Positions 1 to 9,162 of a stretch of 64,000 nt of DNA are shown here, in pieces. Source of the DNA: Halomarinibacterium sp041392125 (GTDB taxonomy: Bacteria > Bacteroidota > Bacteroidia > Flavobacteriales > Flavobacteriaceae); contig JAWKMR010000005.1 in assembly GCA_041392125.1 (NCBI GenBank), forward strand, positions 186,001 to 250,000, in the 5' to 3' direction. Numbering within the stretch: position 1 is the first letter of the stretch; the number at the start of each line of letters is the position of its first letter. The position numbers and the translations under genes were made by a program. Under the pieces are notes generated by a model that was not told the origin of the DNA, ran no database searches, and saw only the letters and a program-made list of their open reading frames with translations.

Positions 1-441
1 GTCGGTACTGGCTAATCGAATTCCATTTTTTGGGAGCTCTTTAATACTATCACTATGGCTCATCCACACTTGTGATCCTTCGGGAATATTGATAAACAAA
101 TTAGAGGTATCTAATATAGTGTTTAGTTTAGCTCTTCCGTATTCGCGGGTGTTAGAGGGAGCTACTTCGCCACCGTAAAAATGAGCGAGGTACTGCGCGC
201 CGTAACAAACCCCTAAAAGAGGTTTGTGACCTTTTATTTTTGAAAGGTCTGGATGCGGAGCATCCTCGGCGCGCACCGAGAACGGACTTCCTGAAAGAAT
301 GACTGCTTTAAATGAAGACAAATCTTCCGGAATATGATGATAAGGATGAATTTCGCAGTAAATATTAAGTTCTCTAACTCTTCTTGCAATGAGCTGCGTG
401 AACTGCGAACCAAAATCTAAAATGAGGACGTTGTTTTGCAT
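1..441 (-). CDS. guaA: GMP synthase (glutamine-hydrolysing), N-terminal part, cut by window edge
   Basis: The enzyme aminates XMP to GMP with ammonia from glutamine, in the cytoplasm. Only the first 147 codons are present. They form the start of the class I glutamine amidotransferase domain: ILDFGSQFTQLIARRVRE near residues 7-24, the oxyanion strand ILSGSP near 48-53, and the nucleophile motif GVCYG with Cys79. The His-Glu pair of the triad and the synthetase domain lie beyond base 1. The ATG at 441 gives the usual GuaA N-terminus. A TATTTTTG box on the minus strand (445-452) sits so close to the ATG that, if used, the mRNA would be nearly leaderless. Confidence 0.95.
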   Translation of the reverse strand, partial: MQNNVLILDFGSQFTQLIARRVRELNIYCEIHPYHHIPEDLSSFKAVILSGSPFSVRAEDAPHPDLSKIKGHKPLLGVCYGAQYLAHFYGGEVAPSNTREYGRAKLNTILDTSNLFINIPEGSQVWMSHSDSIKELPKNGIRLASTD

Positions 442-494
442 AGGCAAAAATAGGGCGTTTTTTGCTTAAGAAAAATTGACTTATGCAGTTTTTT

Positions 495-3041
495 TTAAAA
501 TTGAATTTTATCTAGTTCTTTTATATAGCTTTCGCCAACAGGTATTTTATGGTCTTTTATCACCACCCAATTTTTTCCTTTGCTAGAAACTTGATCTATC
601 CTTATAATATAAGACCTGTGAACTCTTAAGTATTCCAATGAGTCTGGGGTTTGGTCAATAAACTCTCCTATTTTACAACGAATGGTATACACTTTTTTAT
701 TGGTAACAATATCCAAATAATTGCCCTGAGAGTTTATAAATAAAATATCGTGAGTTGGAATTTTATAATCTCCCCCATTGGTTCTGAATTTTAAAAATTG
801 CTCTTTGCGTTTTAAACGCTTAATTGTAAGTCTAATCAACTCCCTAAATACATCTTGGTTATAGGTTAAAACACGAATTTTGAAAAACAAATAAACCAGT
901 ACGCTAAAAAATAAAAAACAGAGGCTGTAAAACCATCCACTTTTCCAAAAAGGAGGTGAAATTTTAAAGCTGTAAGTGGTTATTAAATCATTCGGATTAT
1001 TAAATACATTGGCTTTGGCTTCAAAAGTATAAGTACCCGGAGAGAGGGATGGAAAGTTAATTATTCTATTGGTAGTCTTTGTCCATGCGGTATCAATTTC
1101 CTTTAGCCTATAATAATAATTTATATTATCTGTATTTCTAGTTGAGATGGCCTCAATCTTAAAGCTAATAGTGTTTTGGTTATACTTCAGTTTAATATTT
1201 TTTGCGCTTACTGGGTTATTATTTACCCGAACTTCTTTAAGATTTAATGAGAGTACATTTAACAATCGTTTTTGTTCAATCATGTTCTTTTCAAAGAAAC
1301 AAAGCCCTGTTTTTGTGGCTACCCAAACGGTATCATTTATAATCTCAACATCATTAATATCATTACTTAATAAACCATCAGATTTTGTAATGGTGTTAAT
1401 TGAATAGGTATTGTCTGTTTTAAAAACAATTCTATTCAATCCTGTATTGGTGCATGCCCAAACAATAGAATCATTTTCGATATAAATTTCACTTACCAGA
1501 TTATTAGTTAACCCATCGTATTTTGAAATATTATAAATACTATCCCCTTGCACAATAACTCCATAATCTTGTGAGGCCATATAGGCCTTTTTTGTTTTTT
1601 TATTGAAGTCAATATCATACAATCTGGATGTAAATAAGGGTGATTTATGATACGCCTGAATGGTATCCCCTTTTTTAAAATACAATCCGGAAGGGGTGGC
1701 AATAAAAATAGTGTCATGATAAAAGCATACATCCTCCGTTCGCATTCCCACATTAAAGTATTTGATGGAATCTTTTTGTAACACATTAAAACCACTAGAG
1801 CCAACATTAACAAGGGGGTCTAAAATATCCTCAGCTAATTTTCTGGAGTTATAAATTGTAATAGGTTTTTGTTTGTTAGTGAAGTTTAATAGAAAACTGT
1901 CGCTTGCACCATAAATTTCAGATCGATCTGAACTAAATTCTACAAAGGCAGGTCTATATTTCGAACCTTTATAAAGTAATTTTTGTTTGAGGTTGTTGAT
2001 AGAAGAAATATTACCATTATGGTGACCAGCAAACAGGGTAGATTGATTGTCCTTTACCAATGAAACAATATTATCATTACTAAAAACTTTAACCGGAGGG
2101 TTTTTAATATAAAAAACACCGTCATCAAGGGTAGAAAACCAGTAACTCCCCTCGGCATCTATTAAAAAATTACTTACCGAATTATTGGGTAAAAAAGAGT
2201 CCATTAGTTCTCCAGAAGTGGATCTAATTTCTGCCCCGTTGCTATAATACCCCACCATAAAACTATGATCATTTAATCGCTTTATTCCAATGGGATTCTG
2301 TTCGGTTTCTAAGTATTTTACAGAACCTGATTTTGAAACAATTCCCAATTTAGAATCTATGAATGCAAACTCATCCTTATTTATTTTAGTTACATTCACC
2401 CTAGAAGTTGTAAGATTTGAAATGGGGATAAGAAACAGTGTTTCATCGGGCTTATAATCATGATATAATATTCCAAAGGATTCGCTATTTCCTAAAAAAC
2501 CAAGTTTTAATTTAATTTTTCTTTCACTAAATAATGCTTCGGGATACAAGTCCTTGTCAAAGGTATATGAGACTTTCCCTTTATTGGAAATTTCAATAAA
2601 TCCTTTTATAAAATAGCCGCCAAGCATTATTGTTCCTTTTTGGTCTATGGTTATACTCTTTACAGTAGCATTGGGAGGCAGATGCTTTTTTAATTCATTA
2701 TTGTAGGGAAAGGTCTTAAAACCTTCAAATAGTTCATCAAAATAAAAGAGTGAATTGGTATGATGCTCAATGCAAAAAACCCTACCATCTTTTTGTGGAT
2801 AAAAGCCTAAAATAGTATTGCCTGGTAATCCATCTTTTTTTGTGAAGTTTTCAAATTCGTACCCATTGTAACGGGATAAACCTTTATCTGTTGCAAACCA
2901 AATATATCCCAATTTGTCTTGGTATACATCATATACTTCAGAACTGGGCAAGCCTTCATCCACACCAAAATGCTGGTAAATGGGGGTTTGTGCAAACCCA
3001 ATTTGAATACTAAAAAACAGCAATAAAAAGTATCTTTTCAA
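495..3041 (-). CDS. Membrane-anchored beta-propeller sensor with C-terminal LytTR DNA-binding domain
   Basis: This is a one-component signal transducer of 848 residues. A signal peptide (KRYFLLLFFSIQIGFAQ) is followed by a periplasmic two-component-regulator-type propeller (motifs such as EGLPSSEVYDVYQDKLGYIW and the GLSRYNG turn), a Y_Y_Y domain near residues 625-690, one transmembrane segment near 700-722, a short basic linker, and a cytoplasmic LytTR domain over the last ~95 residues (HRSYIIRIDQV, KIPVGESYIKEL). There is no histidine kinase or receiver domain, so it must act on DNA from the membrane. I chose the TTG at 3041 because it begins the signal peptide; another in-frame TTG lies at 3065. 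It is divergent from the 3329-8819 genes, with LytTR-like direct repeats between. Confidence 0.85.
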   Translation of the reverse strand: MKRYFLLLFFSIQIGFAQTPIYQHFGVDEGLPSSEVYDVYQDKLGYIWFATDKGLSRYNGYEFENFTKKDGLPGNTILGFYPQKDGRVFCIEHHTNSLFYFDELFEGFKTFPYNNELKKHLPPNATVKSITIDQKGTIMLGGYFIKGFIEISNKGKVSYTFDKDLYPEALFSERKIKLKLGFLGNSESFGILYHDYKPDETLFLIPISNLTTSRVNVTKINKDEFAFIDSKLGIVSKSGSVKYLETEQNPIGIKRLNDHSFMVGYYSNGAEIRSTSGELMDSFLPNNSVSNFLIDAEGSYWFSTLDDGVFYIKNPPVKVFSNDNIVSLVKDNQSTLFAGHHNGNISSINNLKQKLLYKGSKYRPAFVEFSSDRSEIYGASDSFLLNFTNKQKPITIYNSRKLAEDILDPLVNVGSSGFNVLQKDSIKYFNVGMRTEDVCFYHDTIFIATPSGLYFKKGDTIQAYHKSPLFTSRLYDIDFNKKTKKAYMASQDYGVIVQGDSIYNISKYDGLTNNLVSEIYIENDSIVWACTNTGLNRIVFKTDNTYSINTITKSDGLLSNDINDVEIINDTVWVATKTGLCFFEKNMIEQKRLLNVLSLNLKEVRVNNNPVSAKNIKLKYNQNTISFKIEAISTRNTDNINYYYRLKEIDTAWTKTTNRIINFPSLSPGTYTFEAKANVFNNPNDLITTYSFKISPPFWKSGWFYSLCFLFFSVLVYLFFKIRVLTYNQDVFRELIRLTIKRLKRKEQFLKFRTNGGDYKIPTHDILFINSQGNYLDIVTNKKVYTIRCKIGEFIDQTPDSLEYLRVHRSYIIRIDQVSSKGKNWVVIKDHKIPVGESYIKELDKIQF

Positions 3042-3062
3042 GTGTTGATTTATTCTTTCAGA

Positions 3063-3070
3063 CAAATGTA
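3063..3070 (-). promoter_or_regulatory. -7 promoter element of the LytTR sensor gene
   Basis: The minus strand reads TACATTTG, a perfect match to the Bacteroidota TAnnTTTG element. It lies about 22 bases upstream of the TTG start at 3041, giving a short leader. This placement argues against the alternative TTG at 3065, which lies inside the box. No TTG-type -33 element is obvious upstream. Confidence 0.45.
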
Positions 3071-3108
3071 ATGCTATTCTATAATTTACTTGTTTTTACT
3101 TTTTTAGA

Positions 3109-3137
3109 TTCGTCACTATATTGATGGTATTCGTCAC
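3109..3137 (+). promoter_or_regulatory. Direct-repeat pair A, possible LytTR operator
   Basis: Two identical TTCGTCAC words at 3109-3116 and 3130-3137 lie 21 bases apart start to start, two helical turns, as is usual for LytTR-family sites. The pair is 38 bases upstream of the -7 box of the LytTR sensor gene. Binding by that protein is inferred from layout. Confidence 0.45.
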
Positions 3138-3228
3138 AATCTCAATAATAACAGTAGCTATAAAGCGAAAAAGAACTCTTTTAAAATGAAAGAAATTACT
3201 TTCAAAGCATAAAACTTCTAAAACATAT

Positions 3229-3258
3229 TTCGTCACTTTTTAAGGGATGATTGGTCAC
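3229..3258 (+). promoter_or_regulatory. Direct-repeat pair B, possible LytTR operator for the 3329 operon
   Basis: TTCGTCAC at 3229-3236 and TTGGTCAC at 3251-3258 are spaced 22 bases start to start. The pair ends 39 bases before TACTTTCG (3298-3305), a near-consensus -7 element for the plus-strand gene at 3329. Spacing and orientation suit activation by a LytTR dimer. Confidence 0.45.
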
Positions 3259-3328
3259 AAAGAAAGTTTATTCTATTCTATATTCTGTCCAATAAAATAC
3301 TTTCGAGGCATCAAAAATTTAAAGAATT

Positions 3329-3568
3329 ATGGAAAACATAACATCAAAGCTTGGAAAAGCAGGATTAGTACTCGCTGCTCTAGGAATTATATCCTGCGTA
3401 CTTTATGTATTTAACTACAATGTTCGTCTTTTAGCGTGGATAGACTTGTGGGGAACCACCATGGGCTGGGTATTAAGAGGCTTATTCATCTTTGGTGGAG
3501 GGGCTCTATTTTATTTCTTCGGAAGAGAAGAAGATGATGATAATAACATAACCATTAATAAATTTTAA
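3329..3568 (+). CDS. Small two-helix inner-membrane protein, unknown function
   Basis: This 79-residue protein has two predicted membrane helices, around residues 10-29 (GLVLAALGIISCVLYVF) and 42-63 (GWVLRGLFIFGGGALFYFF). It ends in an acidic tail (REEDDDNN). I do not recognise a family. It is the first gene after the putative LytTR operator pair B. The next gene starts 3 bases after its stop, so the two are probably cotranscribed. The ATG at 3329 is the only sensible start. Confidence 0.7.
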   Translation: MENITSKLGKAGLVLAALGIISCVLYVFNYNVRLLAWIDLWGTTMGWVLRGLFIFGGGALFYFFGREEDDDNNITINKF

Positions 3569-3571
3569 AAA

Positions 3572-4138
3572 ATGAAAAAACTACCATTACTAGTAGCTAC
3601 ACTATTTATTACAACCTTACTCTCTTGCGGAGGAGGTTCTGGCAAGCAACCGGCCAATGCAGAAGGATTTTCGGAAATAGAAAAAGAGATTAAAGGAAAG
3701 TTTGGTGACAACGCCCACTTTACTGAGTTAAGTGTCATTTACAATAAATCTATTGGAAATATGATAAGCACTACGGTAACCGATGCTCCGGAATCGCTTG
3801 CTATGGGGCAATGGACCATGAGTCAAGGAAATTGGAAACAGACGTCAGATATTACCCTAGAAATCCCAGAAGGCACCCAAGCAGCCGACTTTATGTTTCA
3901 ATTGAATGACCAAATCAATCTTTCCACATTAGGCGGGTTGGTGGAAAAGTCGATGAAACAATTAACCGCAGAAAAGAATATTGAAAACCCAACATTAACA
4001 ACTGCCAATATTTATTTTCCTAAAAACGGAGATTTATCTAAAGCAGAGTATATGATCAATCTAGAGCCAGAAAACGGCGGCACTACATTTAGATTTAGCT
4101 ATAAGCTAAATGGTGAACTTATTAAAATGGACTATTAA
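3572..4138 (+). CDS. Putative lipoprotein, unknown function
   Basis: The 188-residue product begins with a lipoprotein signal (MKKLPLLVATLFITTLLSCG, lipidated Cys at residue 19) and then a Gly/Ser-rich tether, as usual for Bacteroidota lipoproteins. The mature part is a soluble alpha/beta domain without motifs I recognise. It follows the small membrane protein by 3 bases and precedes the LRR gene at 4158 by 19 bases, so it is probably in the same operon. Confidence 0.75.
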   Translation: MKKLPLLVATLFITTLLSCGGGSGKQPANAEGFSEIEKEIKGKFGDNAHFTELSVIYNKSIGNMISTTVTDAPESLAMGQWTMSQGNWKQTSDITLEIPEGTQAADFMFQLNDQINLSTLGGLVEKSMKQLTAEKNIENPTLTTANIYFPKNGDLSKAEYMINLEPENGGTTFRFSYKLNGELIKMDY

Positions 4139-4157
4139 AAAAATAAAACTTAGAAAG

Positions 4158-6038
4158 ATGAAAACAAACCTACTTACAGTATTCGCCTTATTCATTGTTG
4201 CAATAAGCACTGCACAGACCTTTGTTCAAAACAATATTACATATACCGTATTAACGTCAAATACTGTTGAGGTTACTTCGTATGGGGTTACCGGTGGTAC
4301 TGTTACCATTCCTTCTTCGGTAACAAACAGCTCAATTACTTATAACGTAACTGAAATTGGAGATTTAGCTTTTTTGAACAATCAAATAACGGGAGTTGAT
4401 TTGCCTAATACGCTTACCTATATTGGTGAAAATGCTTTTTTATCAAACCAGTTAACAAATGTGATTATACCAAATAGTGTTACCGAATTAGATTATCGTG
4501 CTTTTGGGGGTAACCAATTAACAAGTGTAACATTAAGTAATAATTTAACAACTATAGGTGAGAGAGCATTTGAAGGAAACCAAATAAGTTCAATTACAAT
4601 ACCAGACAGTGTTACTTTAATTGAAGAGGCCGCTTTTTTTGTGAATCAACTAACAAATGTTGTTCTTGGAAGTGGAGTAACTACCATTGAAGTGCAGGCC
4701 TTCCAATCAAATCAATTAGCAAGTATAATTATACCCGAGAATGTTACAAGTATTGGTGCTTCTGCTTTTGCAACTAATCCATTAACCTCGGTTACATCTT
4801 TAAATCCTGCGCCACCAAGCATCCTCACAATTCCAAATAGTATTTCGGATACATTTGGAGAAAGTCGGCCTAATATAGACCTATTTATACCTGCAGGAAC
4901 TACAGGTTCCTATGTCACAGATACTGGAGCACAATGGACGGGATTTAATACGGTCACTGAACTCCTAGAAGTAGGTGATACGTATACTTCAAATTTTATT
5001 ACGTACGAAGTAACATCCCTATCACCAAATACCGCAAAAACAGTTGATTATGATACAACCGGAGGAACTTCGGTAGCGGTACCCAACACTATGGTAAATG
5101 GTCTTTATAGTTATGATGTTACAGCTATTGGAAACAATTCTTTTGATAACTCTGGCCTTACTGATATTTCAATTCCAACCAGTGTTACAACTATTGGTCA
5201 ACAAGCATTTTTAAATAATAGCCTAACAAGTATTAACATACCAAATACGGTTACTGAAATTGGCCAGGCAGCTTTTGCTGCAAATTCCTTAACAAGTATA
5301 GTAGTACCTGACAGTGTGATTAGCTTGGGGGATAGCGCATTTGAAGGCAATGCATTAACTAGCGCTACCCTACCAGATGCCCTAACCGCTATTGGGAATA
5401 ATGTTTTTACCAGCAACAACTTAACGTCTTTTACTTTTTCAGATAATATAACCAGTATTGGGATTGGGGCTTTCCAAGGTAATAATCTAAATAGTTTGAC
5501 TTTTGGAGCCAATCTAGCTACCATAGACGCAGGAGCTTTTGCAGATAATGACTTGGCCATTGTAAATATCCCGGCTTCCGTAACAACTATTGGGAATGTG
5601 GCCTTTAATAATAATCCCATGACCGATGTTTATAGTTTTGCGCTAACACCACCCATTATTACGACTGGCGCTGGCGACTCTTTTGCAACCGACAGAAGTA
5701 CCATTCATCTCCACATCCCGGCTGGCACACTTGGGGTATATGTAACCGATGCGGGTGCATTGTGGACCGGTTTTAATCCGGTAACAGAGGATATTTTAGG
5801 GATTTTTGATGTTGAATTAGAGCGTAATGTTAGGATTATTACTACTGAAAACACATTACAAATTATGTCAGACAATAATTTACAACTTCAAGATTATACA
5901 ATGTATTCAATTTCTGGTGTGGAAATAATAAAAGGAAAAGAAAGTAGTATAGCCACAAGCACTTTCACAAGTGGAATCTATATCCTAAAACTCAATTTTG
6001 ATAAAGGAACAATAGTTAAAAAAGTGGTGGTTAATTAA
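4158..6038 (+). CDS. BspA-type leucine-rich-repeat secreted protein with T9SS sorting domain
   Basis: An exported 626-residue protein. The ATG at 4158 begins a signal peptide (MKTNLLTVFALFIVAISTAQ); an in-frame ATG at 4110 would overlap the previous gene and bury it. The body is two similar blocks of ~23-residue BspA/LRR_5 repeats (pattern TxIGxxAFxxNxLTSVxIPxSV). Each block closes with the same cap, IPAGT.G.YVTD.GA.WTGF, near residues 250-275 and 530-560. The last ~75 residues are a type A T9SS sorting domain (YSISGVEIIKG, SGIYILKL, KKVVVN), implying delivery to the cell surface or medium. BspA-type repeats usually mediate adhesion or protein binding; the ligand is unknown. Confidence 0.88.
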   Translation: MKTNLLTVFALFIVAISTAQTFVQNNITYTVLTSNTVEVTSYGVTGGTVTIPSSVTNSSITYNVTEIGDLAFLNNQITGVDLPNTLTYIGENAFLSNQLTNVIIPNSVTELDYRAFGGNQLTSVTLSNNLTTIGERAFEGNQISSITIPDSVTLIEEAAFFVNQLTNVVLGSGVTTIEVQAFQSNQLASIIIPENVTSIGASAFATNPLTSVTSLNPAPPSILTIPNSISDTFGESRPNIDLFIPAGTTGSYVTDTGAQWTGFNTVTELLEVGDTYTSNFITYEVTSLSPNTAKTVDYDTTGGTSVAVPNTMVNGLYSYDVTAIGNNSFDNSGLTDISIPTSVTTIGQQAFLNNSLTSINIPNTVTEIGQAAFAANSLTSIVVPDSVISLGDSAFEGNALTSATLPDALTAIGNNVFTSNNLTSFTFSDNITSIGIGAFQGNNLNSLTFGANLATIDAGAFADNDLAIVNIPASVTTIGNVAFNNNPMTDVYSFALTPPIITTGAGDSFATDRSTIHLHIPAGTLGVYVTDAGALWTGFNPVTEDILGIFDVELERNVRIITTENTLQIMSDNNLQLQDYTMYSISGVEIIKGKESSIATSTFTSGIYILKLNFDKGTIVKKVVVN

Positions 6039-6056
6039 TTATTTAATCTATACACA

Positions 6057-8819
6057 ATGAAAAAAAGACTATTGCTTACAGGTTTATTACAGTTAGTAAC
6101 CCTATGTGTTTTCGCTCAAAACAAAATAGTATCTGTTGATGTAAAATCAGAGTTCAAAAATAAAGAAGGTATTACTCAATTTGTAACCTTTAATGAGGCA
6201 TCCCAATTAAATGTGGACAACAGATCTTCGTTCTTAAAAGAATTTCTTGAAACACCCGAGAGTACAACTTTTGTTGAAGTAAGTGCCAAAACAGATGAAA
6301 TTGGTGTTTTACATGAAACATTTCAACAGTATTATAATGAGGTTCCTGTTGAATTTGGCATCTATAAAGCACATTTAAAAAATGGAACGCTTGCTGCTAT
6401 CAATGGTGATTACTTCCCCATTAAAGAGATTAATACCATACCCACTATTTCTGAAACTAAGGCCTTTTCTATGGCAAAACGTCAGGTTAATGGGAAAAGC
6501 TATTATGAATCTTCAGCTAATAATATAGGCTACAATGGACCGAAACCTACTTTAGTTATTTTTCCTAAAATGAAAAACATTAATGCTACAGATAGATTAG
6601 CCTATAGGCTTGATATTTATGCAGAAAAACCATTCTATCGTGCTGATGTTTACATTGATGCACATACAGGAGAACTTATTTTTGAGAATACCAAAATTCA
6701 TCAAAACGTGGGAGCAACAGGAACAACACTTTATAATGGTGTACAAAGCTTTAGGGCAGAACAAATTGTAGGTGGGTATAGATTGCGTCAAACTGCATCT
6801 GGTAACGGCATACAAACCTTTGATGCAACTAGTGGTGTACAAAACGCCACAGATATTATAAGTTCTACAACAAATTTCTCTACCAATGCTGCTGCTGTTC
6901 AAGCACATTGGGGAACTGAAAGAACGCATCAATATTTCTTGCAAAAGCATAACCGTAATTCCTTTGATGGTAATGGAGCGCTTATTAAATCATACATTAC
7001 ACCAGAAAGCGCAAGTCCTTATGCCTCCTGGACAGGTAGTGTGATGCATTATTCTGTGGGATATGGAAATAACTTTGGTGCCTTAACGTCTTTGGATATT
7101 GTTGGGCATGAATTTACCCATGCAGTTATCGATTATTCTGCAGATTTAATATTTTCTTACGAATCTGGTGCTATAAACGAATCATTTGCAGATATTTTTG
7201 GCGAAATGGTAGAAAATTTTGCGCAAGGCACTAATGACTGGCTCTGTGGTGCCGATGTTTTTACAGGTGGTACAAGGTCTATGAGCAACCCGAAATCTAA
7301 AGGACATCCAGACACTTATCAAGGACAATATTGGCAAACTAACTCTAATGATAATTTTGGTGTTCATACTAACTCTGGTGTCCATAACAAATGGTTTTAT
7401 CTTTTAGCTGTTGGGGGATCGGGCATCAATGATAATGGGCATAGTTATACTGTAAATGGTATTGGAATTCAAAAAGCCGCAGAAATTGCGTATAGAAATC
7501 TAACTTGGTATCTAACACCAACTTCTGATTATCATTATACTTGCGAATCTTCAATTTATGCAGCCATCCAATTATATGGCCCAAATTCACCAGAAGCTAT
7601 CGCTACTGCTCAAGCATGGAGAGCTGTTGGGTTACTATTACCCCAAACCGATTATGTGGCACCTACAGCTCCTTTAAATCTTGTAAGCTCTAATGCTACT
7701 GAATATGTTATTCCTCTATCTTGGGACGCTTCCACAGATAATGTTGGTGTTTTAGGCTACACCATTCTATTAGACGGATCATGTGTTGGGTCATGGTCAA
7801 CTCCAAATACCAGTTTTACGGTACAAGGACCAGGAGTATATTTACAGCCAAACACCATGAATGAATTTAAGATAGTTGCTTTTGATGCTGCAGGAAACAT
7901 ATCACAATATAGTAACACTGTAAATATATTTTTTGACACCATTGCTCCCAGTAGTCCAACCAATCTTACAAGTTCTAATACGACACAAACTACTACAGAT
8001 TTAAATTGGGATCCAGCAACCGATAATTTTGGAGTTGCAGGCTATAAAATATATCGAAATCCTGGCAATGTATATTTGGCAACGGTTACAGGTACATCTT
8101 ACGCGGTAACTGGATTAACAGAAAACAGCAATTATAGTTTTTATGTTACAGCAATTGATGCAGCAGGTAATGAATCTAGCCCTAGTAATACGGTAAATGT
8201 AACAACATTAATGTCTTCTTGTTTAGGTGGAAATGGAGATCTAACGTTAACAATAAACGTTGATTTTTATGGCCTTGGCTCGGGAATTTCTTGGACTATT
8301 AAAGATGTAACAACCAATGCAACAATAGATTCTGGGTCAGGTTATCCCGATGATCCCAGTTATTCAAGTTATACAGTAACTGAAATTATAACTTTAGGAC
8401 CTGGCCTTTATGAGTTTGATATTTTAGATTCTGTAGCATGGGGGGGAAATAGTTTTGTATTAGAAAGTAATCTAGGAACCGTTTTGGCTGATGCTATTCC
8501 TATCTCATTACCATTCCAGTTTTGTGTTAATGCTCAGGTAAATAATCCCTCTTCAGTACCCCCTATTCTATTAATCAACGAGAGCTCCAAAATTTCTAAT
8601 GTAATCTACCCAAACCCAGTATTAGATAGATTGCATGTTACACATTTAGCCAACGATAGACATCCTTATGTAATTGTTGATATATCAGGAAAAGTAATCA
8701 TGAAAGGTGTGCTTGATACTAAAAATTCTATAGATACAAGTAACCTTCAATCGGGATTATATATACTTGAAATTATGGGTGAAGCCAATACAGAGAATTA
8801 TAAATTTATTAAAAAATAA
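6057..8819 (+). CDS. Secreted M4 (thermolysin-like) zinc metalloprotease with FnIII domains and T9SS sorting domain
   Basis: A 920-residue extracellular protease. In order: signal peptide (residues 1-20, ending VFAQ), FTP/PepSY inhibitory propeptide (~30-210), and an M4 catalytic domain with zinc motif HEFTH (351-355) and third ligand Glu375 in GAINESFAD. Two fibronectin type III domains follow (~535-720, each with W..STDN or W.PATDN and YSNTV or PSNTV edges). Then come a ~100-residue beta domain and a type A T9SS sorting domain starting at YPNPVLDRLHV. All M4 landmarks are intact, so it should be active. It starts 18 bases after the LRR gene and probably closes the operon that begins at 3329. 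A hairpin follows at 8851-8886. Confidence 0.93.
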   Translation: MKKRLLLTGLLQLVTLCVFAQNKIVSVDVKSEFKNKEGITQFVTFNEASQLNVDNRSSFLKEFLETPESTTFVEVSAKTDEIGVLHETFQQYYNEVPVEFGIYKAHLKNGTLAAINGDYFPIKEINTIPTISETKAFSMAKRQVNGKSYYESSANNIGYNGPKPTLVIFPKMKNINATDRLAYRLDIYAEKPFYRADVYIDAHTGELIFENTKIHQNVGATGTTLYNGVQSFRAEQIVGGYRLRQTASGNGIQTFDATSGVQNATDIISSTTNFSTNAAAVQAHWGTERTHQYFLQKHNRNSFDGNGALIKSYITPESASPYASWTGSVMHYSVGYGNNFGALTSLDIVGHEFTHAVIDYSADLIFSYESGAINESFADIFGEMVENFAQGTNDWLCGADVFTGGTRSMSNPKSKGHPDTYQGQYWQTNSNDNFGVHTNSGVHNKWFYLLAVGGSGINDNGHSYTVNGIGIQKAAEIAYRNLTWYLTPTSDYHYTCESSIYAAIQLYGPNSPEAIATAQAWRAVGLLLPQTDYVAPTAPLNLVSSNATEYVIPLSWDASTDNVGVLGYTILLDGSCVGSWSTPNTSFTVQGPGVYLQPNTMNEFKIVAFDAAGNISQYSNTVNIFFDTIAPSSPTNLTSSNTTQTTTDLNWDPATDNFGVAGYKIYRNPGNVYLATVTGTSYAVTGLTENSNYSFYVTAIDAAGNESSPSNTVNVTTLMSSCLGGNGDLTLTINVDFYGLGSGISWTIKDVTTNATIDSGSGYPDDPSYSSYTVTEIITLGPGLYEFDILDSVAWGGNSFVLESNLGTVLADAIPISLPFQFCVNAQVNNPSSVPPILLINESSKISNVIYPNPVLDRLHVTHLANDRHPYVIVDISGKVIMKGVLDTKNSIDTSNLQSGLYILEIMGEANTENYKFIKK

Positions 8820-8833
8820 ACCACTGTATACAG

Positions 8834-8953
8834 ATGAAAAAGGATCCTAAAAATCTATTTGCTTGTGAAAACGAGCAAATAGATTTACTTAAAGATGATT
8901 GGCATCAATTTATATACAACATTTACGATGCCATGTACCATAAAATTTGTTAA
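8834..8953 (+). CDS. Possible 39-residue ORF, doubtful
   Basis: A short ATG-initiated frame encodes a soluble peptide beginning MKKDPKNLFACENEQ and ending MYHKIC. Its 5' half is the 13-bp hairpin itself. It has no recognisable family. It lies in a ~390-base gap that otherwise holds coding debris, so it may be another remnant and not a gene. Confidence 0.15.
   Translation: MKKDPKNLFACENEQIDLLKDDWHQFIYNIYDAMYHKIC
8851..8886 (+). terminator. 13-bp perfect inverted repeat after the M4 protease gene
   Basis: The arms AAATCTATTTGCT (8851-8863) and AGCAAATAGATTT (8874-8886) flank a 10-base loop, 31 bases after the protease stop. The stem is AT-rich and no T-run follows, so it is a weak intrinsic terminator or an mRNA-stabilising 3' hairpin. 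Confidence 0.45.
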
Positions 8954-8983
8954 TAAACAAAGGGTTTATCTTGTTCGAAATAA

Positions 8984-9162
8984 AATAACAATAAAAAGTT
9001 TTCTCTTGAAAATAACAAATACAGGATTTTATCAATTTTTAGCCAATACCCCATCATCAAATCAATTTTAATAGGGGCCGGAGTATTATATTTTTTCGAC
9101 AAATATGGATCTTCAGACCCGTAGAAAACCTCATCAATCTAATAGGCAGGTATAAAATTTAA
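8984..9162 (+). pseudogene. Decayed remnant of a small membrane protein
   Basis: From 8984 one frame reads a protein-like stretch with a hydrophobic helix (IIKSILIGAGVLYFFDKYG) and a stop at 9122. Shifting one base at ~9118 continues sensibly (PVENLINLIGRYKI) to a stop at 9160. There is no start codon. The helix resembles the second helix of the small protein at 3329. I read it as a frameshifted, start-less fragment. The rest of 8820-9210 shows nothing else I can support. Confidence 0.3.

Noticed and set aside
445..452. TATTTTTG box as guaA promoter
   Set aside because: It lies only 3 bases from the ATG and has no -33 element, so it would need a leaderless mRNA; kept only as a note under guaA.
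4110..4157. Upstream ATG start for the LRR gene
   Set aside because: It overlaps the preceding lipoprotein gene and would place 16 basic residues before a perfect signal peptide at 4158.
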